In this document: positions 36,180 to 45,502 of the stretch, in pieces
Numbering within the stretch: position 1 is the stretch's first letter
Layout: the number at the start of each line of letters is the position of its first letter
Assembly (NCBI RefSeq): GCF_001482405.1
Contig: NZ_LPXO01000004.1
Span: forward strand, 248,001-312,000
Source of the DNA: Pseudoponticoccus marisrubri
GTDB lineage: Bacteria; Pseudomonadota; Alphaproteobacteria; Rhodobacterales; Rhodobacteraceae
Length of the DNA: 64,000 nucleotides
Reading direction: 5' to 3'
The notes under the pieces: generated by a model
Seen by the model: the letters and a program-made list of their open reading frames with translations, nothing else
Databases searched by the model: none
What the model was told of the DNA's origin: nothing
Position numbers and translations under genes: made by a program

Positions 36180-36685
36180 GCCGCGCAGCCCCCGATCCGG
36201 TGCAAGTGGTCAAGCAGCGGCGCGACGCGGCGCTGGGCTCGCTCGTCTCGGGCGTGCCCTATATCCAGTACCTGGGCATCCGCTTCGACCGGCGCGGTGA
36301 CGAGCTGACCGCGATCCTCGCCTATGACGACAAGCTGATCGGCAACCCGGCCCTGCCGGCGATCCATGGTGGCGTGACGGCGGCCTTTCTCGAGATCACC
36401 GCGATGATGACGCTGAACTGGACCTGGCTCTGGCCGGATATCGAGTCGGGCGCGCTGGACCCCGATGCGCTGGCCGCGGGCAACCTGCCGCGCCTGCCCA
36501 AGACCATCGACTTCACGGTGGACTACCTGCGCTCGGGCCTGCCGCGCGACGCCTATGGCCGGGCGCGGGTGACGCGGCTGGGCCGGCGCTATGCCAGCGT
36601 GCAGGCCGAGGCCTGGCAGGACAATCGCGACCGCCCCATAGCGCAGGCCACGGCGCATTTCCTGATGCCCCGCAAGGAGGGCTGA
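36176..36685 (+). CDS. PaaI family hotdog-fold thioesterase, copy 2
   Basis: 169 aa. The active-site region NPALPAIHGGVTAAFLEITA has H-G-G followed by a Glu rather than the more common Asp, and DFTVDYLRSGLPRDAYGRAR matches the second half of the fold. The N-terminus (about 1-30) is longer than in copy 1. The two products may form a heteromer, since their genes are translationally coupled. Substrate unknown. Confidence 0.9.
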   Translation: MSRAAPDPVQVVKQRRDAALGSLVSGVPYIQYLGIRFDRRGDELTAILAYDDKLIGNPALPAIHGGVTAAFLEITAMMTLNWTWLWPDIESGALDPDALAAGNLPRLPKTIDFTVDYLRSGLPRDAYGRARVTRLGRRYASVQAEAWQDNRDRPIAQATAHFLMPRKEG

Positions 36686-36778
36686 GCCCGGCTTGACGCC
36701 CCGGCCGATCCGGTGTCCTGTCCGGCCGACCGCGCCCCGCGCGGGGAGCCGGCCCGACGGGCCGCGGAAAGGACGACC

Positions 36779-38110
36779 ATGAGCACCAGCGAAGCGCCGG
36801 AGACGCCGCGCGCCGTCACCCATCGCCGGGTTCTGCGCATCGCGCTGCCCGTCGTCATCTCGAATGCCACCGTGCCGCTGCTGGGCGCGGTGGATACCGG
36901 CGTGGTGGGCCAGATGGGGCAGGCGGCCCCGATCGGGGCCGTGGGCATCGGGGCCATCGTGCTGACCGCGGTCTACTGGGTGTTCGGCTTCCTGCGCATG
37001 GGCACGACCGGGCTGGCGGCGCAGGCGCGCGGGCAGGGCGACCGGGCCGAGGTCGCGGCGCTGCTGTCGCGGGTGCTGATGATCGGCCTCTCGGCCGGGC
37101 TGGCGCTGATCCTCCTGCAGAAACCGCTCTTCTGGGCGGCCTTCACCGTCTCGCCCGCCTCGGACGAGGTCGAGGGGCTGGCGCAGCACTACATGGCGAT
37201 CCGCATCTGGTCCGCCCCGGCGGCGATCGCGATCTTCGGCATCCTCGGCTGGTTGATCGCGGCCGAGCGCACCGCCGCGGTGCTGGCGATCCAGGTCTGG
37301 ATGAACTGCATCAACATCGCGCTGGACGTGGTCTTCGTGATCGGGCTGGGCTGGGGCGTGGGCGGTGTGGCCATCGCCACCTTCATCGCGGAGTGGTCGG
37401 GGCTGGGGCTGGGGCTGTGGCTCTGCCGCAGCGCCTTCCGCCACCCGTCCTGGCGCGACTGGCCGCGGGTCTTCGACCGTGCCCGGCTGGTGGGCATGGC
37501 GCGGGTCAATACCGACATCCTGATCCGCTCGCTGCTGCTCGAGGCGGTGTTCCTGTCCTTCATGTTCCTCGGCTCGGATTTCGGCGATGTCACGCTGGCC
37601 GCGAACCAGGTGCTGGTGCAGTTCCTGCATATCACCGCCTATGCGCTGGACGGCTTCGCCTTTTCCGCCGAGGCGCTGGTCGGGCAGGCCTATGGCGCGC
37701 GGGCGCTCTCCGGCTTTCGCCGCGCGGCGCTCTTGTCCTCGGCCTGGGGGCTGATGCTGAACCTCGGCCTGGCGCTGGGCTTCTGGGCGCTGGGCCCGGG
37801 GATCATCGACCTGATGGCCAAGGATCCGCAGGTGCAGGCGGCGGCGCGGGACTTCCTGCCCTGGATCGTCGCGGCGCCGGTGCTGGGCTTGGGTGCCTGG
37901 ATGCTGGACGGCATCTTCATCGGCGCCACGCGTACCGGCGACATGCGCAACATGATGCTGGTCTCGGCGCTGATCTACGCGGCCGCCGTGCTGCTGCTGG
38001 TCACGCCCTTCGGCAATCACGGGCTCTGGGCGGCGCTGTTGATCTCCTTCGTGGCGCGCGGCGTCACGCTGGGGCTGCGCTACCCGGCGCTGGAGCGCAG
38101 CGTGGCCTGA
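36779..38110 (+). CDS. MATE family efflux transporter, copy 1 (DinF-like)
   Basis: 443 aa, 12 helices in two MATE repeats. The first helix region RIALPVVISNATVPLLGAVD with the Asp in VDTGVVGQMG is typical. The C-terminal repeat includes LEAVFLSFMFLGSDFGDVTL and ANQVLVQFLHITAYALDGFA, which places it nearer DinF than NorM. The ATG at 36779 has AAAGGA ahead of it; the frame is open 22 codons upstream but without a ribosome site. Exports cationic compounds or drugs in exchange for sodium or protons. Confidence 0.92.
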   Translation: MSTSEAPETPRAVTHRRVLRIALPVVISNATVPLLGAVDTGVVGQMGQAAPIGAVGIGAIVLTAVYWVFGFLRMGTTGLAAQARGQGDRAEVAALLSRVLMIGLSAGLALILLQKPLFWAAFTVSPASDEVEGLAQHYMAIRIWSAPAAIAIFGILGWLIAAERTAAVLAIQVWMNCINIALDVVFVIGLGWGVGGVAIATFIAEWSGLGLGLWLCRSAFRHPSWRDWPRVFDRARLVGMARVNTDILIRSLLLEAVFLSFMFLGSDFGDVTLAANQVLVQFLHITAYALDGFAFSAEALVGQAYGARALSGFRRAALLSSAWGLMLNLGLALGFWALGPGIIDLMAKDPQVQAAARDFLPWIVAAPVLGLGAWMLDGIFIGATRTGDMRNMMLVSALIYAAAVLLLVTPFGNHGLWAALLISFVARGVTLGLRYPALERSVA

Positions 38111-38153
38111 GGTCTTAGGGCGGTATTAACCGGGAATCGGCTGTGATGCGCCC

Positions 38154-38384
38154 ATGGCACAGATACCCGATTACCTCACACCCGAGAAATGGCTGGAGCA
38201 GATCACCTCCTGCGGCGAGGCGCACAAGGGCGGCGTCATCAAGCGGCAGATCCGCGACGTGGAGCGTCTGGCGGGGCGCGGGGCCTTTCTCGACATGCTC
38301 GACCGCAAGGGCTTCCAGGCGGTGGAGAACGGTCGCCACTTCGTGATCTTCTGCAATGATCTGCCGATCCGGCGGGTCCGGTGA
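38154..38384 (+). CDS. Small conserved protein upstream of trpB
   Basis: 76 aa: MAQIPDYLTPEKWLEQITSC then GEAHKGGVIKRQIRDVERLA, ending CNDLPIRRVR. One conserved Cys (about residue 20) and one near the end. Related small proteins sit between trpF and trpB in Rhodobacteraceae and are sometimes misnamed phosphoribosylanthranilate isomerase; it is far too short for that. Here trpF is absent from the window. No function is assigned. Confidence 0.75.
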   Translation: MAQIPDYLTPEKWLEQITSCGEAHKGGVIKRQIRDVERLAGRGAFLDMLDRKGFQAVENGRHFVIFCNDLPIRRVR

Positions 38385-38480
38385 GGAAGGGCCTTCAAAG
38401 GCCCTTCCGTCAAGCCGTTTGCAAACGGCTTGGTGACGCGGTTTGGAAACCGCGTGTCGAAGGCGCTTCGAAGCGCCTTC
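38385..38480. repeat. Array of four consecutive palindromes upstream of trpB
   Basis: Four inverted repeats follow one another directly after the stop of the small protein. They are 38385-38408 (arms GGAAGGGCCTT, centre CA), 38411-38432 (arms CAAGCCGTTT, centre GC), 38436-38455 (arms ACGCGGTTT, centre GG) and 38459-38480 (arms GAAGGCGCTTC, no centre). Stem sequences differ, but all have C/G-rich ends and a T-run/A-run middle (CTTcaAAG, TTTgcAAA, TTTggAAA, CTTCGAAG). The array ends 100 bp upstream of the trpB start. Confidence 0.92.
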
Positions 38481-38579
38481 CGCCCGGCCCCGGCGCAGTG
38501 CCGCAGCCCCCGGATTCGCTCTGGCCATTGCCGCCGCAAATGCCGTATCCAGTCCCTCAGACTTGGGGAGACACGCGCG

Positions 38580-39824
38580 ATGGACGATCTGGTGAACAGC
38601 TTCATGACCGGTCCCGACGAACAGGGCCGGTTCGGCATCTATGGCGGGCGTTTCGTGTCCGAGACGCTGATGCCGCTCATCCTGGAACTGCAGGAGCAAT
38701 ACGAGCGCGCCAAGACCGACCAGTCCTTCTGGGACGAGATGGACTATCTCTGGAAGCACTATGTCGGCCGGCCGAGCCCGCTCTACCACGCCGAGCGCCT
38801 GTCCGAGCGGCTGGGCGGTGCAAAGATCTACATGAAGCGCGACGAGCTGAACCATACCGGCGCGCACAAGATCAATAACGTGCTGGGCCAGATCATCCTT
38901 GCGCGCCGCATGGGCAAGACCCGCATCATCGCCGAGACGGGGGCCGGCCAGCACGGCGTGGCCACCGCAACGGTCTGCGCCAAGTTCGGCCTGAAATGCG
39001 TGGTCTACATGGGCGCCCACGACGTGGAGCGCCAGCAGCCCAACGTCTTCCGAATGAAACTGCTGGGCGCCGAGGTCGTGCCGGTCACATCGGGACGCGG
39101 CACGCTCAAGGACGCGATGAACGATGCGCTGCGCGACTGGGTGACCAATGTGCGCGACACGTTCTACTGCATCGGCACCGTCGCCGGCCCGCACCCGTAC
39201 CCGGCCATGGTCCGCGATTTCCAGTCGATCATCGGCAAGGAGACCCGCGAGCAGATGGAGGAGGCCGAGGGTCGTCTGCCCGACACGATCATCGCCGCGA
39301 TCGGCGGCGGGTCGAACGCGATGGGGCTGTTCTACCCATTCCTCGACGACAAGGAGGTCAGCATCATCGGGGTCGAGGCCGGCGGCAAGGGCGTCAATGA
39401 CAAGATGGAGCATTGCGCCAGCCTGACCGGCGGCCGGCCCGGCGTGCTGCATGGCAACCGGACCTACCTGCTGCAGGACGACGACGGGCAGATCCTCGAG
39501 GGGTTCTCGATCTCGGCCGGGCTCGACTATCCCGGCATCGGGCCCGAGCACAGCTGGCTGCACGATACCGGCCGCGCGCAATATGTCTCGATCACCGATG
39601 CCGAGGCGCTCGAGGCGTTCCAGCTCTGCTGCGAGACCGAGGGCATCATCCCCGCGCTGGAGCCCAGCCACGCGCTGGCCCATGTCATGAAGATCGCGCC
39701 GCAGCTGCCCGCCGATCACATCATCTGCATGAACATGTGCGGGCGGGGCGACAAGGACATCTATACCGTTGCCAAGCACCTGGGCGCCGACATGACCGGC
39801 ACCGAGGGGCGCGAGATGGACTGA
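38580..39824 (+). CDS. trpB: Tryptophan synthase beta chain
   Basis: 414 aa. Makes tryptophan from indole and serine with [16 protein letters not shown] carries the Schiff-base Lys; [13 protein letters not shown] and [10 protein letters not shown] (phosphate loop) are canonical. The start at 38580 gives [19 protein letters not shown]; the 50 codons open upstream are the translated palindrome array and were rejected. The alpha chain gene lies 8 kb away on the other strand. Confidence 0.97.
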   Translation: MDDLVNSFMTGPDEQGRFGIYGGRFVSETLMPLILELQEQYERAKTDQSFWDEMDYLWKHYVGRPSPLYHAERLSERLGGAKIYMKRDELNHTGAHKINNVLGQIILARRMGKTRIIAETGAGQHGVATATVCAKFGLKCVVYMGAHDVERQQPNVFRMKLLGAEVVPVTSGRGTLKDAMNDALRDWVTNVRDTFYCIGTVAGPHPYPAMVRDFQSIIGKETREQMEEAEGRLPDTIIAAIGGGSNAMGLFYPFLDDKEVSIIGVEAGGKGVNDKMEHCASLTGGRPGVLHGNRTYLLQDDDGQILEGFSISAGLDYPGIGPEHSWLHDTGRAQYVSITDAEALEAFQLCCETEGIIPALEPSHALAHVMKIAPQLPADHIICMNMCGRGDKDIYTVAKHLGADMTGTEGREMD

Positions 39825-39853
39825 CCGCCGGCCCGCCGGTCACGGAGAGACAG

Positions 39854-39890
39854 AACGCCCCGCGGATCCCGGTCCGCGGGGCGTTTTTTC
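39854..39890 (+). terminator. Rho-independent terminator after trpB
   Basis: A 12-bp GC stem (ACGCCCCGCGGA and its complement) with a six-base loop is followed by GTTTTTTCC, 30 bp after the trpB stop. Confidence 0.93.
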
Positions 39891-39910
39891 CTTCGTCGTG
39901 CGGACCGGGC

Positions 39911-40294
39911 CTATTCGGTCATGCGGGCGTCATGCTCCTGCAGCACGCTCAGCGGCACGATATCCAGCGCGCGTTTATGCGTCGCGGCCAGGTGCACGCG
40001 CGGGGCGCAGCCCTCTTCATGCGCCTGCAGGAAGCGCGAGGCGCAGAGGCACCACTGGTCCCCGGGCTTCAGACCGGCAAAACCGAATTCCGGCCGTGGC
40101 GTCGACAGGTCGTTGCCCACGTATTTCGAGAAGGCGAGGAACTCGGCGGTCATGACGGCGCAGACCGTGTGGCTGCCCTGGTCCTGCGCGCAGGTGTTGC
40201 AATGTCCGTCGCGGAAGAACCCGGTCACCGGATCCTGCGAGCACAGCGCCAGCGGCGCGTCCAGCACGTTGATTTCCGGTTCTTTCTGGATCAT
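39911..40294 (-). CDS. DUF2237 family protein
   Basis: 127 aa. Cys-rich: CSQDPVTGFFRDGHCNTCAQ, GSHTVCAVMTAEFLAFSKYV, GDQWCLCASRFLQAHEEG. The closing HKRALDIVPLSVLQEH is typical of the DUF2237 family, which is widespread and without known function. Its ATG overlaps the serine hydrolase stop (ATGA), so the three genes pth, hydrolase and DUF2237 form a minus-strand unit. Confidence 0.92.
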   Translation of the reverse strand: MIQKEPEINVLDAPLALCSQDPVTGFFRDGHCNTCAQDQGSHTVCAVMTAEFLAFSKYVGNDLSTPRPEFGFAGLKPGDQWCLCASRFLQAHEEGCAPRVHLAATHKRALDIVPLSVLQEHDARMTE

Positions 40295-41463
40295 GGCGTC
40301 TCTCCGTTCCTTGCGGCGATGGCGCGCAGCATGCCCAGCGCGTCGCCATACGCTCCGGCCTCGCGAAAGGCACGATCGGCGGCGTTGACCGCCACGACCG
40401 TACCGCTCTGCCGGCCGATATAGACGTATTGGCCGTAAACGCCACGCGCGAGAAACTCGCCCGTCCGCGCATCGGCCGGGATCCACCATTGATAGCCATA
40501 GCGGATCGCGCCGGGATCCGTGGGGGCCGAGGGCGCGGTGCTGGCCGCGACCCAGTCCGCCGGCACGATCTGGCGCCCGTCGAACCGGCCGCCCTGCCGG
40601 AATAGCTCGCCCATGCGGGCATAATCGCGGGTGGTCAGGTTCAACCCGCCAAGCGCAAAGGCCACCCCGTCACCATCGGTGACGTAATAGGGCGCGGCGC
40701 GGGTGCCCAGCGGGCCCAGCAGATGCGTGCCCATCAGCTCGGTCAGGCTCTGCCCCGTCGCACCGCGCAGCACCATGGCCAACACATGCGTGTCGATCGA
40801 GACATAGGCCCAGTCCTGCCCCGGCGGGCCGGTGCGCGCCTCCAGTCCTGCGGCAAAGGCGTCCATCGATCCGCCCAGCGCCAGAACGCGACCCATCTTG
40901 TTGATGTCGCTCCAGAAATCGAGGTAGTCCTCGTCGAACTCCACGCCCGAGGCCATCTGCAGCACGTGGCGGATGCTGACCCCGTCATAGGCGCTGCCGG
41001 CGAGGTCGGGCGCGTATTTCGTGACCGGGTCGTCGAGGCTGTCGATATGGCCCTGCTGCATCAGGATGCCGAACAGGCCCGACAGGTAGGACTTGGCGAC
41101 GGACCACGAGATCCGCAGGTCCTCGGGCCCGGTGCCCAGACGATACGCCTCATGTACCACGGCGCCGTCGCGCAGCACCACGATGCCGGTCACTGCGCGC
41201 CGGGCCAGCCAGGCGTCATAGCCCCGCGGCATGGGCAGGGGGTTGCCCGCGGGCAGCGGATCGGCCGGGGCGCCGACGGGGATGGGCGCGGTTTCGAACA
41301 GCGTGCCCATATGGCTGAAATTGTGGACGATCCGGTCCTCGGCAAAGAGCGTGTTGACCGCGTTCAGGCGCAGCAGCGCTTCGCGCTGCCACAGCGCCAG
41401 CGCGGCCAGCACGACCAGAAGCCCCAGCAGCGCCAGGCCGAGACGGCGCAGCCGTGGTGTCAC
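40291..41463 (-). CDS. Serine hydrolase (class C beta-lactamase fold)
   Basis: 390 aa. A membrane anchor or signal ([20 protein letters not shown], about 5-24) precedes the hydrolase. The S-x-x-K motif is in [15 protein letters not shown], the Tyr motif in [17 protein letters not shown], and a GYQWWIP segment follows. The enzyme probably acts outside the cytoplasm on an ester, amide or peptide; lactamase activity is not implied. The GTG start at 41463 overlaps the pth stop (GTGA), so it is translationally coupled. Confidence 0.88.
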   Translation of the reverse strand: MTPRLRRLGLALLGLLVVLAALALWQREALLRLNAVNTLFAEDRIVHNFSHMGTLFETAPIPVGAPADPLPAGNPLPMPRGYDAWLARRAVTGIVVLRDGAVVHEAYRLGTGPEDLRISWSVAKSYLSGLFGILMQQGHIDSLDDPVTKYAPDLAGSAYDGVSIRHVLQMASGVEFDEDYLDFWSDINKMGRVLALGGSMDAFAAGLEARTGPPGQDWAYVSIDTHVLAMVLRGATGQSLTELMGTHLLGPLGTRAAPYYVTDGDGVAFALGGLNLTTRDYARMGELFRQGGRFDGRQIVPADWVAASTAPSAPTDPGAIRYGYQWWIPADARTGEFLARGVYGQYVYIGRQSGTVVAVNAADRAFREAGAYGDALGMLRAIAARNGETP

Positions 41464-42152
41464 CGGAACTTGTCCACGAGCTTCTGCAAGGGATTGCGGC
41501 TGTCCTCTTCGGGCGGAGCCGCAGCCGCGGGGGCCTCGGCCTTGGGCGGGGGCGCGGGTTTCGACGGGCGTGCCGGGGCCATGCGCTGCGCCACCGCGTT
41601 CTGAAAGCGCGACTGGTCGCCCTCTGCCAGGTGCGGCGCACCATCGGCCAGCCCGCGCATCAGGTCGTCCAGCCACTCGGCATCGCCACGCGCGAAATCA
41701 TGCAGCACGTAGCCCGCGACCAGCTCCTTGCGGCCCGGATGGCCGATTCCCAGCCGCACCCGGCGATAGGCCTCGCCGATATGGGCATGGATCGAGCGCA
41801 GCCCGTTATGGCCCGCATGGCCGCCGCCCGTCTTGACCCGGCACTTGCCGGGCGCGAGGTCCAGCTCGTCGTGAAAGACGGTCACGTCGCCCGGCGCCAG
41901 CTTGTAGAAGCGCATCGCCTCGCCCACCGACTGGCCGGAGAGGTTCATGAAGGTCTCGGGCTTGAGCAGCAGCACCTTGTCGCCGCCCAGCCGTCCCTCC
42001 GAGATCGCGCCCTGGAACTTGGATTTCCACGGGCCGAACCCGTGCGCCTCGGCGATCCGCTCCACGGCCATGAAGCCGATATTGTGCCTGTTCTGCGCGT
42101 ATTTGGCCCCGGGATTGCCGAGCCCGACGAAAATCTGCACCTTCGCCTCCAT
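41460..42152 (-). CDS. pth: Peptidyl-tRNA hydrolase
   Basis: 230 aa. It frees tRNA from stalled peptidyl-tRNAs. Catalytic residues appear in [20 protein letters not shown] (Asn and His), [12 protein letters not shown] and [20 protein letters not shown] (Asp). The C-terminal 40 residues ([18 protein letters not shown] and beyond) are a disordered extension common in alphaproteobacteria. The start at 42152 ([12 protein letters not shown]) was chosen over an upstream ATG. In many related genomes pth follows rplY, as here, though a small plus-strand gene intervenes. Confidence 0.96.
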   Translation of the reverse strand: MEAKVQIFVGLGNPGAKYAQNRHNIGFMAVERIAEAHGFGPWKSKFQGAISEGRLGGDKVLLLKPETFMNLSGQSVGEAMRFYKLAPGDVTVFHDELDLAPGKCRVKTGGGHAGHNGLRSIHAHIGEAYRRVRLGIGHPGRKELVAGYVLHDFARGDAEWLDDLMRGLADGAPHLAEGDQSRFQNAVAQRMAPARPSKPAPPPKAEAPAAAAPPEEDSRNPLQKLVDKFR

Positions 42153-42211
42153 GACTGGGGTTCTGCGCCTATGTAGCGTGACAGAAGACAGGATCACAAC
42201 GGGAGAGGGCG

Positions 42212-42523
42212 ATGTACCTGACGATGAACCGGTTCCGCGTGGTAAAGGACCAGGCCGCGGCCTTCGAGGAGCTCTGGACCAGCCGCGACAGCCATCTCAA
42301 GGAGGTGCCGGGCTTCCGCAGCTTCGCGCTGATGAAGGGGCCGGAGCGGGACGACCACATCCTCTATGCCTCGCACACGATCTGGGAGGACGAGGCGAGC
42401 TTTGTCGCCTGGACGAAATCCGAGGCCTTCCGCAAGGCGCATGGCGGCGCGAAATCCTCGGCCGACATGTACCAGGGCGCGCCGGAACTCGAGATCTTCG
42501 AGGCGGTGCAGGTGCTGGACTGA
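42212..42523 (+). CDS. Antibiotic biosynthesis monooxygenase (ABM / HmoA-like) domain protein
   Basis: 103 aa, ferredoxin-like fold. [20 protein letters not shown], then [20 protein letters not shown], then [20 protein letters not shown] and FRKAHGG. The arrangement resembles HmoA/HmoB-like haem-degrading monooxygenases, which act on haem with an external reductant. The conserved His in the last helix (KAHGG) and the Trp fit that, but the ABM family is broad. It is transcribed opposite to its neighbours. Confidence 0.85.
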   Translation: MYLTMNRFRVVKDQAAAFEELWTSRDSHLKEVPGFRSFALMKGPERDDHILYASHTIWEDEASFVAWTKSEAFRKAHGGAKSSADMYQGAPELEIFEAVQVLD

Positions 42524-42541
42524 CGCCGCGGTCCAACGCAA

Positions 42542-42571
42542 AAGGCCCTGACACGCAGGTCAGGGCCTTCC
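42542..42571. terminator. Bidirectional terminator between the ABM gene and rplY
   Basis: An 11-bp stem (AAGGCCCTGAC and its complement) with a six-base loop separates two convergent genes. Flanking runs (AAAA left, TTCC right) are modest. Confidence 0.85.
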
Positions 42572-42592
42572 GGAAACGGTATGGACCGGTCT

Positions 42593-43234
42593 TCAGACCG
42601 TGTCGTCGTTCTGGTTGATGACCTCGGTCTCGGTCTCTTCCTCGTCGTCCTTCTGCGAGGCAAGGCCCGAGGGGGCCGAGATGTTGCAGATCACGAAGTC
42701 GCGGTCGATCGTCGGCTTGGTGCCGGCCGGCAGGGTGACGTCCGAGATGTGGATGATGTCACCGATATTCATGCCGCCCAGGTCCACGACAACCTTCTCG
42801 GGGATGTCGCCGGCGGTCACGACCAGCTCGATCTCGGGGCGGACCACGGTCAGCACGCCACCCTTCTTGATGCCCGGTGCGGTGGTCTCGTTCAGGAACT
42901 CGACCGGGATGAAGAGGTTGATCTTGGTCGTGCGGCGCAGGCGCAGCAGGTCCACATGGGTCGGAAGGTCCTTGACCACGTCGCGCTGCACGTCACGGCA
43001 GATCACGCGCACGTCTTCATGACCGTCGACCTTCAGGTTGAAGAGCGTCGACTTGAAGCGGCCGGCCTTCAGGCGCTGCATCAGCTTGTTGAAGGGAAGA
43101 TTGATCGGCAGAGGGTCTTTGTCGCCACCGAACACAATCCCCGGAACCATCCCGTCGCGGCGGGCCTGACGAGCGGCGCCCTTGCCTGTCCCCGTCCGTT
43201 CCAGGGCTTCGAGATCAGGAATCTCACCAGCCAT
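42593..43234 (-). CDS. rplY: 50S ribosomal protein L25/general stress protein Ctc
   Basis: 213 aa, the long (Ctc) form. The N-terminal 5S rRNA-binding L25 domain (about 8-95; [54 protein letters not shown]) is followed by a beta domain (about 100-190) and an acidic tail ([18 protein letters not shown]). It stabilises the 5S rRNA region of the ribosome. Start 43234 is set by [19 protein letters not shown], with GGAGAT upstream. Confidence 0.96.
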   Translation of the reverse strand: MAGEIPDLEALERTGTGKGAARQARRDGMVPGIVFGGDKDPLPINLPFNKLMQRLKAGRFKSTLFNLKVDGHEDVRVICRDVQRDVVKDLPTHVDLLRLRRTTKINLFIPVEFLNETTAPGIKKGGVLTVVRPEIELVVTAGDIPEKVVVDLGGMNIGDIIHISDVTLPAGTKPTIDRDFVICNISAPSGLASQKDDEEETETEVINQNDDTV

Positions 43235-43298
43235 TTGATATCTCCATGTAATCGGGCAGGGTGCCTCCAAGGCTGTCACCCCGCGTGAAGCGTGGCCT

Positions 43299-44063
43299 TT
43301 AGGACGGATCGCCGGCCTTGGCAAGGGGATTCGCGCCCGGCTCGGCGGCTGTGTCGCGCCGCGCGCCCCACCACGTGCGATGGGCGAATTGCGGGCTGTT
43401 GATCCGGGCGAAGATGGTGCCGCCCTGTACCGCCACGAACACGGCATAGGCCAGCCAGTCCGGCTCGGTCAGCAGGAAGGTGAGGACCGAGACCCCCTCG
43501 GGCGCGTCACGCCATGCCAGCGCGAGGACCAGCAGGGTGGGGCAGAACATGCCGGCCATGTAGAGCGGCACGGCCAGCGGTCCCACGCGGTCAAGAACCC
43601 AGCCCTCGCCGATCTCGTAATATTCGCCCAGCACCGGCACGATGCGCGCCCAGAAGGCCGCCACGCCCGAGCAGATCACCAGCGCGCCGAGGAAGGCCGG
43701 CAGCTGCGCAAGGTTGCGGCCCAGCGTGTCATTGGCCGAGCCGGGCGCGGGGATGAACTCGCCCATCAGGATGTAGAACACGCCCTGCGTGGCAGCGGCA
43801 AAGACCAGCATCCCGGCATACCAGGTGAACAACCCGATCAGCAGAGCCGCCACGGGGCGGATGATGAAAGTGCCGAACAGGCTGCCAGCCAGCTTGGGAT
43901 AGCCCATGCAGGCCTGGATCAGCCAGAAGGTCAGCCCCGTCGCCGCCCCGAGGGCCGCGTCGAAATCGCGATCGTCCTGGTATTGCCGCCGGGCATCGGC
44001 GCGCGCATTCTGCTCGGCCTCGGCCCGGGTCGCGCCGTAACCGACGCCTCTGTATTCCGCCAT
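43299..44063 (-). CDS. Conserved hypothetical multi-pass membrane protein
   Basis: 254 aa. The N-terminus (about 1-40) is hydrophilic with [20 protein letters not shown], a pattern seen in small beta-rich stress domains. Then five to six hydrophobic segments: [80 protein letters not shown] and [20 protein letters not shown]. The family is not recognised and no function is inferred. It lies between rplY and lldD in the same direction. Confidence 0.7.
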   Translation of the reverse strand: MAEYRGVGYGATRAEAEQNARADARRQYQDDRDFDAALGAATGLTFWLIQACMGYPKLAGSLFGTFIIRPVAALLIGLFTWYAGMLVFAAATQGVFYILMGEFIPAPGSANDTLGRNLAQLPAFLGALVICSGVAAFWARIVPVLGEYYEIGEGWVLDRVGPLAVPLYMAGMFCPTLLVLALAWRDAPEGVSVLTFLLTEPDWLAYAVFVAVQGGTIFARINSPQFAHRTWWGARRDTAAEPGANPLAKAGDPS

Positions 44064-44191
44064 GTCGGGAATCCTCACTTGAAATATGAGGCTCCCGGAT
44101 CGCGCCCGGATACGGCCCCTTCGCGGCCGCTCCGTGTCATTTCAGGGGCACCCGACCCGACCGGCCGGGCGCTTTCTGCGCGTGGCGCCGC

Positions 44192-45355
44192 TCAGGCCCA
44201 GTTGCCCGAGAAATCCTTGGGAACCATCAGGATGTCGCGGTCGACCTTTTCGATATCGGTGTGCCCGCAGAGCGCCATGGAGGTGTCGAGCTCCTTCTGG
44301 ATGATCTCCAGCGCCTGTTTCACGCCCTTCTGACCCATCGCCCCCAGCGCGTAGATATAGGCGCGGCCGATCCAGGCTGCCTTGGCGCCCATGGCCCGCG
44401 CCTTGAGCACGTCCTGGCCCGAGCGGATGCCGCTGTCGATATGCACCTCGATCTTGTCGCCCACCGCGTCGAGGATCGGCTCCAGCGCGCGGATCGAGCT
44501 GAGCGCGCCGTCCAGCTGCCGCCCGCCATGGTTCGACACCACGATGGCGTCCGCGCCAACGTTGCAGGCCTCCAGCGCGTCGCGCGGGTCCATGATGCCC
44601 TTGATGATCAGCGGGCCGTCCCACATCTTGCGGAACTCGCGGATCCGGTCCCAGTTCAGCGACTGGTCGAAGGCCTGCGCGGTCCAGGTGGACAGCGAGG
44701 ACGGGTCGCTGACGCCCTTGGCATGGCCCACGATATTGCCGAAGAAGCGCCGCTTGGTCGACAGCATGCCCATGCCCCAGCCGATCTTGGTCATCATGTT
44801 TGCGACCGAGGCCGGGGTCAGTTTCGGCGGGGCCGACAGGCCGTTCTTGAGATCGCGATGACGCTGGCCCAGCACCTGCAGGTCCACGGTGATCACAGCG
44901 GCGGAACATTTCGCCTCTTTCGCGCGGTCGAAGAGGTTCTTCATGAACGCGTCGTCCTTGAGCGTATAGACCTGCATCCAGAACGGCTTGGAGGTGTTGC
45001 GCGCCACGTCCTCGATCGAGCAGATCGACATGGTCGACAGGCAGTAGGGCACGCCGAAACGCTCGGCCGCGCGGGCGGCCAGGATCTCGCCGTCATAGTG
45101 CTGCATGCCGGTCATGCCGACCGGGGCCAGCGCCACGGGCATCGCCACGTCCTGCCCGATCATCTGGCTTTTCGTCGAGCGGCCGGCCATGTCCACGGCA
45201 ACGCGCTGGCGCAGGTAGATCTCGTCGAAATCCGAGGAATTCTCGCGGAAGGTCTGTTCGGTCCAGCTGCCCGACTCGCAGTAGTCGTAGAACATCTTGG
45301 GAACCCGCCGGCGATACAGGCGCTTGAAGTCCTCGATTTCGGTGATGACGGGCAT
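44192..45355 (-). CDS. lldD: FMN-dependent alpha-hydroxy acid dehydrogenase, L-lactate dehydrogenase type
   Basis: 387 aa, the LldD length. It oxidises L-lactate (or a close 2-hydroxy acid) to pyruvate and feeds the quinone pool; it is membrane-associated and FMN-dependent. Motifs: MALAPVGMTGMQHYDGEILA (near YDYCESGSW and YLRQRVAVDMAGRSTKS), the catalytic His in IVVSNHGGRQLDGALSSIRA, and the FMN phosphate site IDSGIRSGQDVLKARAMGAK. A 23-bp dyad lies just upstream. No regulator gene is adjacent. Confidence 0.94.
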   Translation of the reverse strand: MPVITEIEDFKRLYRRRVPKMFYDYCESGSWTEQTFRENSSDFDEIYLRQRVAVDMAGRSTKSQMIGQDVAMPVALAPVGMTGMQHYDGEILAARAAERFGVPYCLSTMSICSIEDVARNTSKPFWMQVYTLKDDAFMKNLFDRAKEAKCSAAVITVDLQVLGQRHRDLKNGLSAPPKLTPASVANMMTKIGWGMGMLSTKRRFFGNIVGHAKGVSDPSSLSTWTAQAFDQSLNWDRIREFRKMWDGPLIIKGIMDPRDALEACNVGADAIVVSNHGGRQLDGALSSIRALEPILDAVGDKIEVHIDSGIRSGQDVLKARAMGAKAAWIGRAYIYALGAMGQKGVKQALEIIQKELDTSMALCGHTDIEKVDRDILMVPKDFSGNWA

Positions 45356-45376
45356 GGCGGTCTCGCTGCTGACTGG

Positions 45377-45399
45377 ATTGGTAAGATGTGATTACCAAT
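45377..45399. promoter_or_regulatory. Operator-like dyad upstream of lldD
   Basis: ATTGGTAA and its exact complement TTACCAAT are separated by seven bases (45377-45384 and 45392-45399), ending 22 bp upstream of the lldD start. The TTGGTAA-type half-sites resemble those of FCD-type GntR regulators such as LldR. The regulator is not encoded next to it. Confidence 0.7.
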
Positions 45400-45502
45400 A
45401 CAGTGATTTCCTCGCAATGCGACGGTTTTTCTGCCCGCGCATTAAGCCGTCTTTCACGGCTGTGGCCTAGCGCTGGGGGCGGGCAACGTGCTGGAGGGCC
45501 GC

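Noticed and set aside
38430-38579. An N-terminal extension of TrpB of 50 residues
   Set aside because: The extension is just the translated palindrome array, has no family similarity, and a ribosome site with a conserved start lies at 38580.
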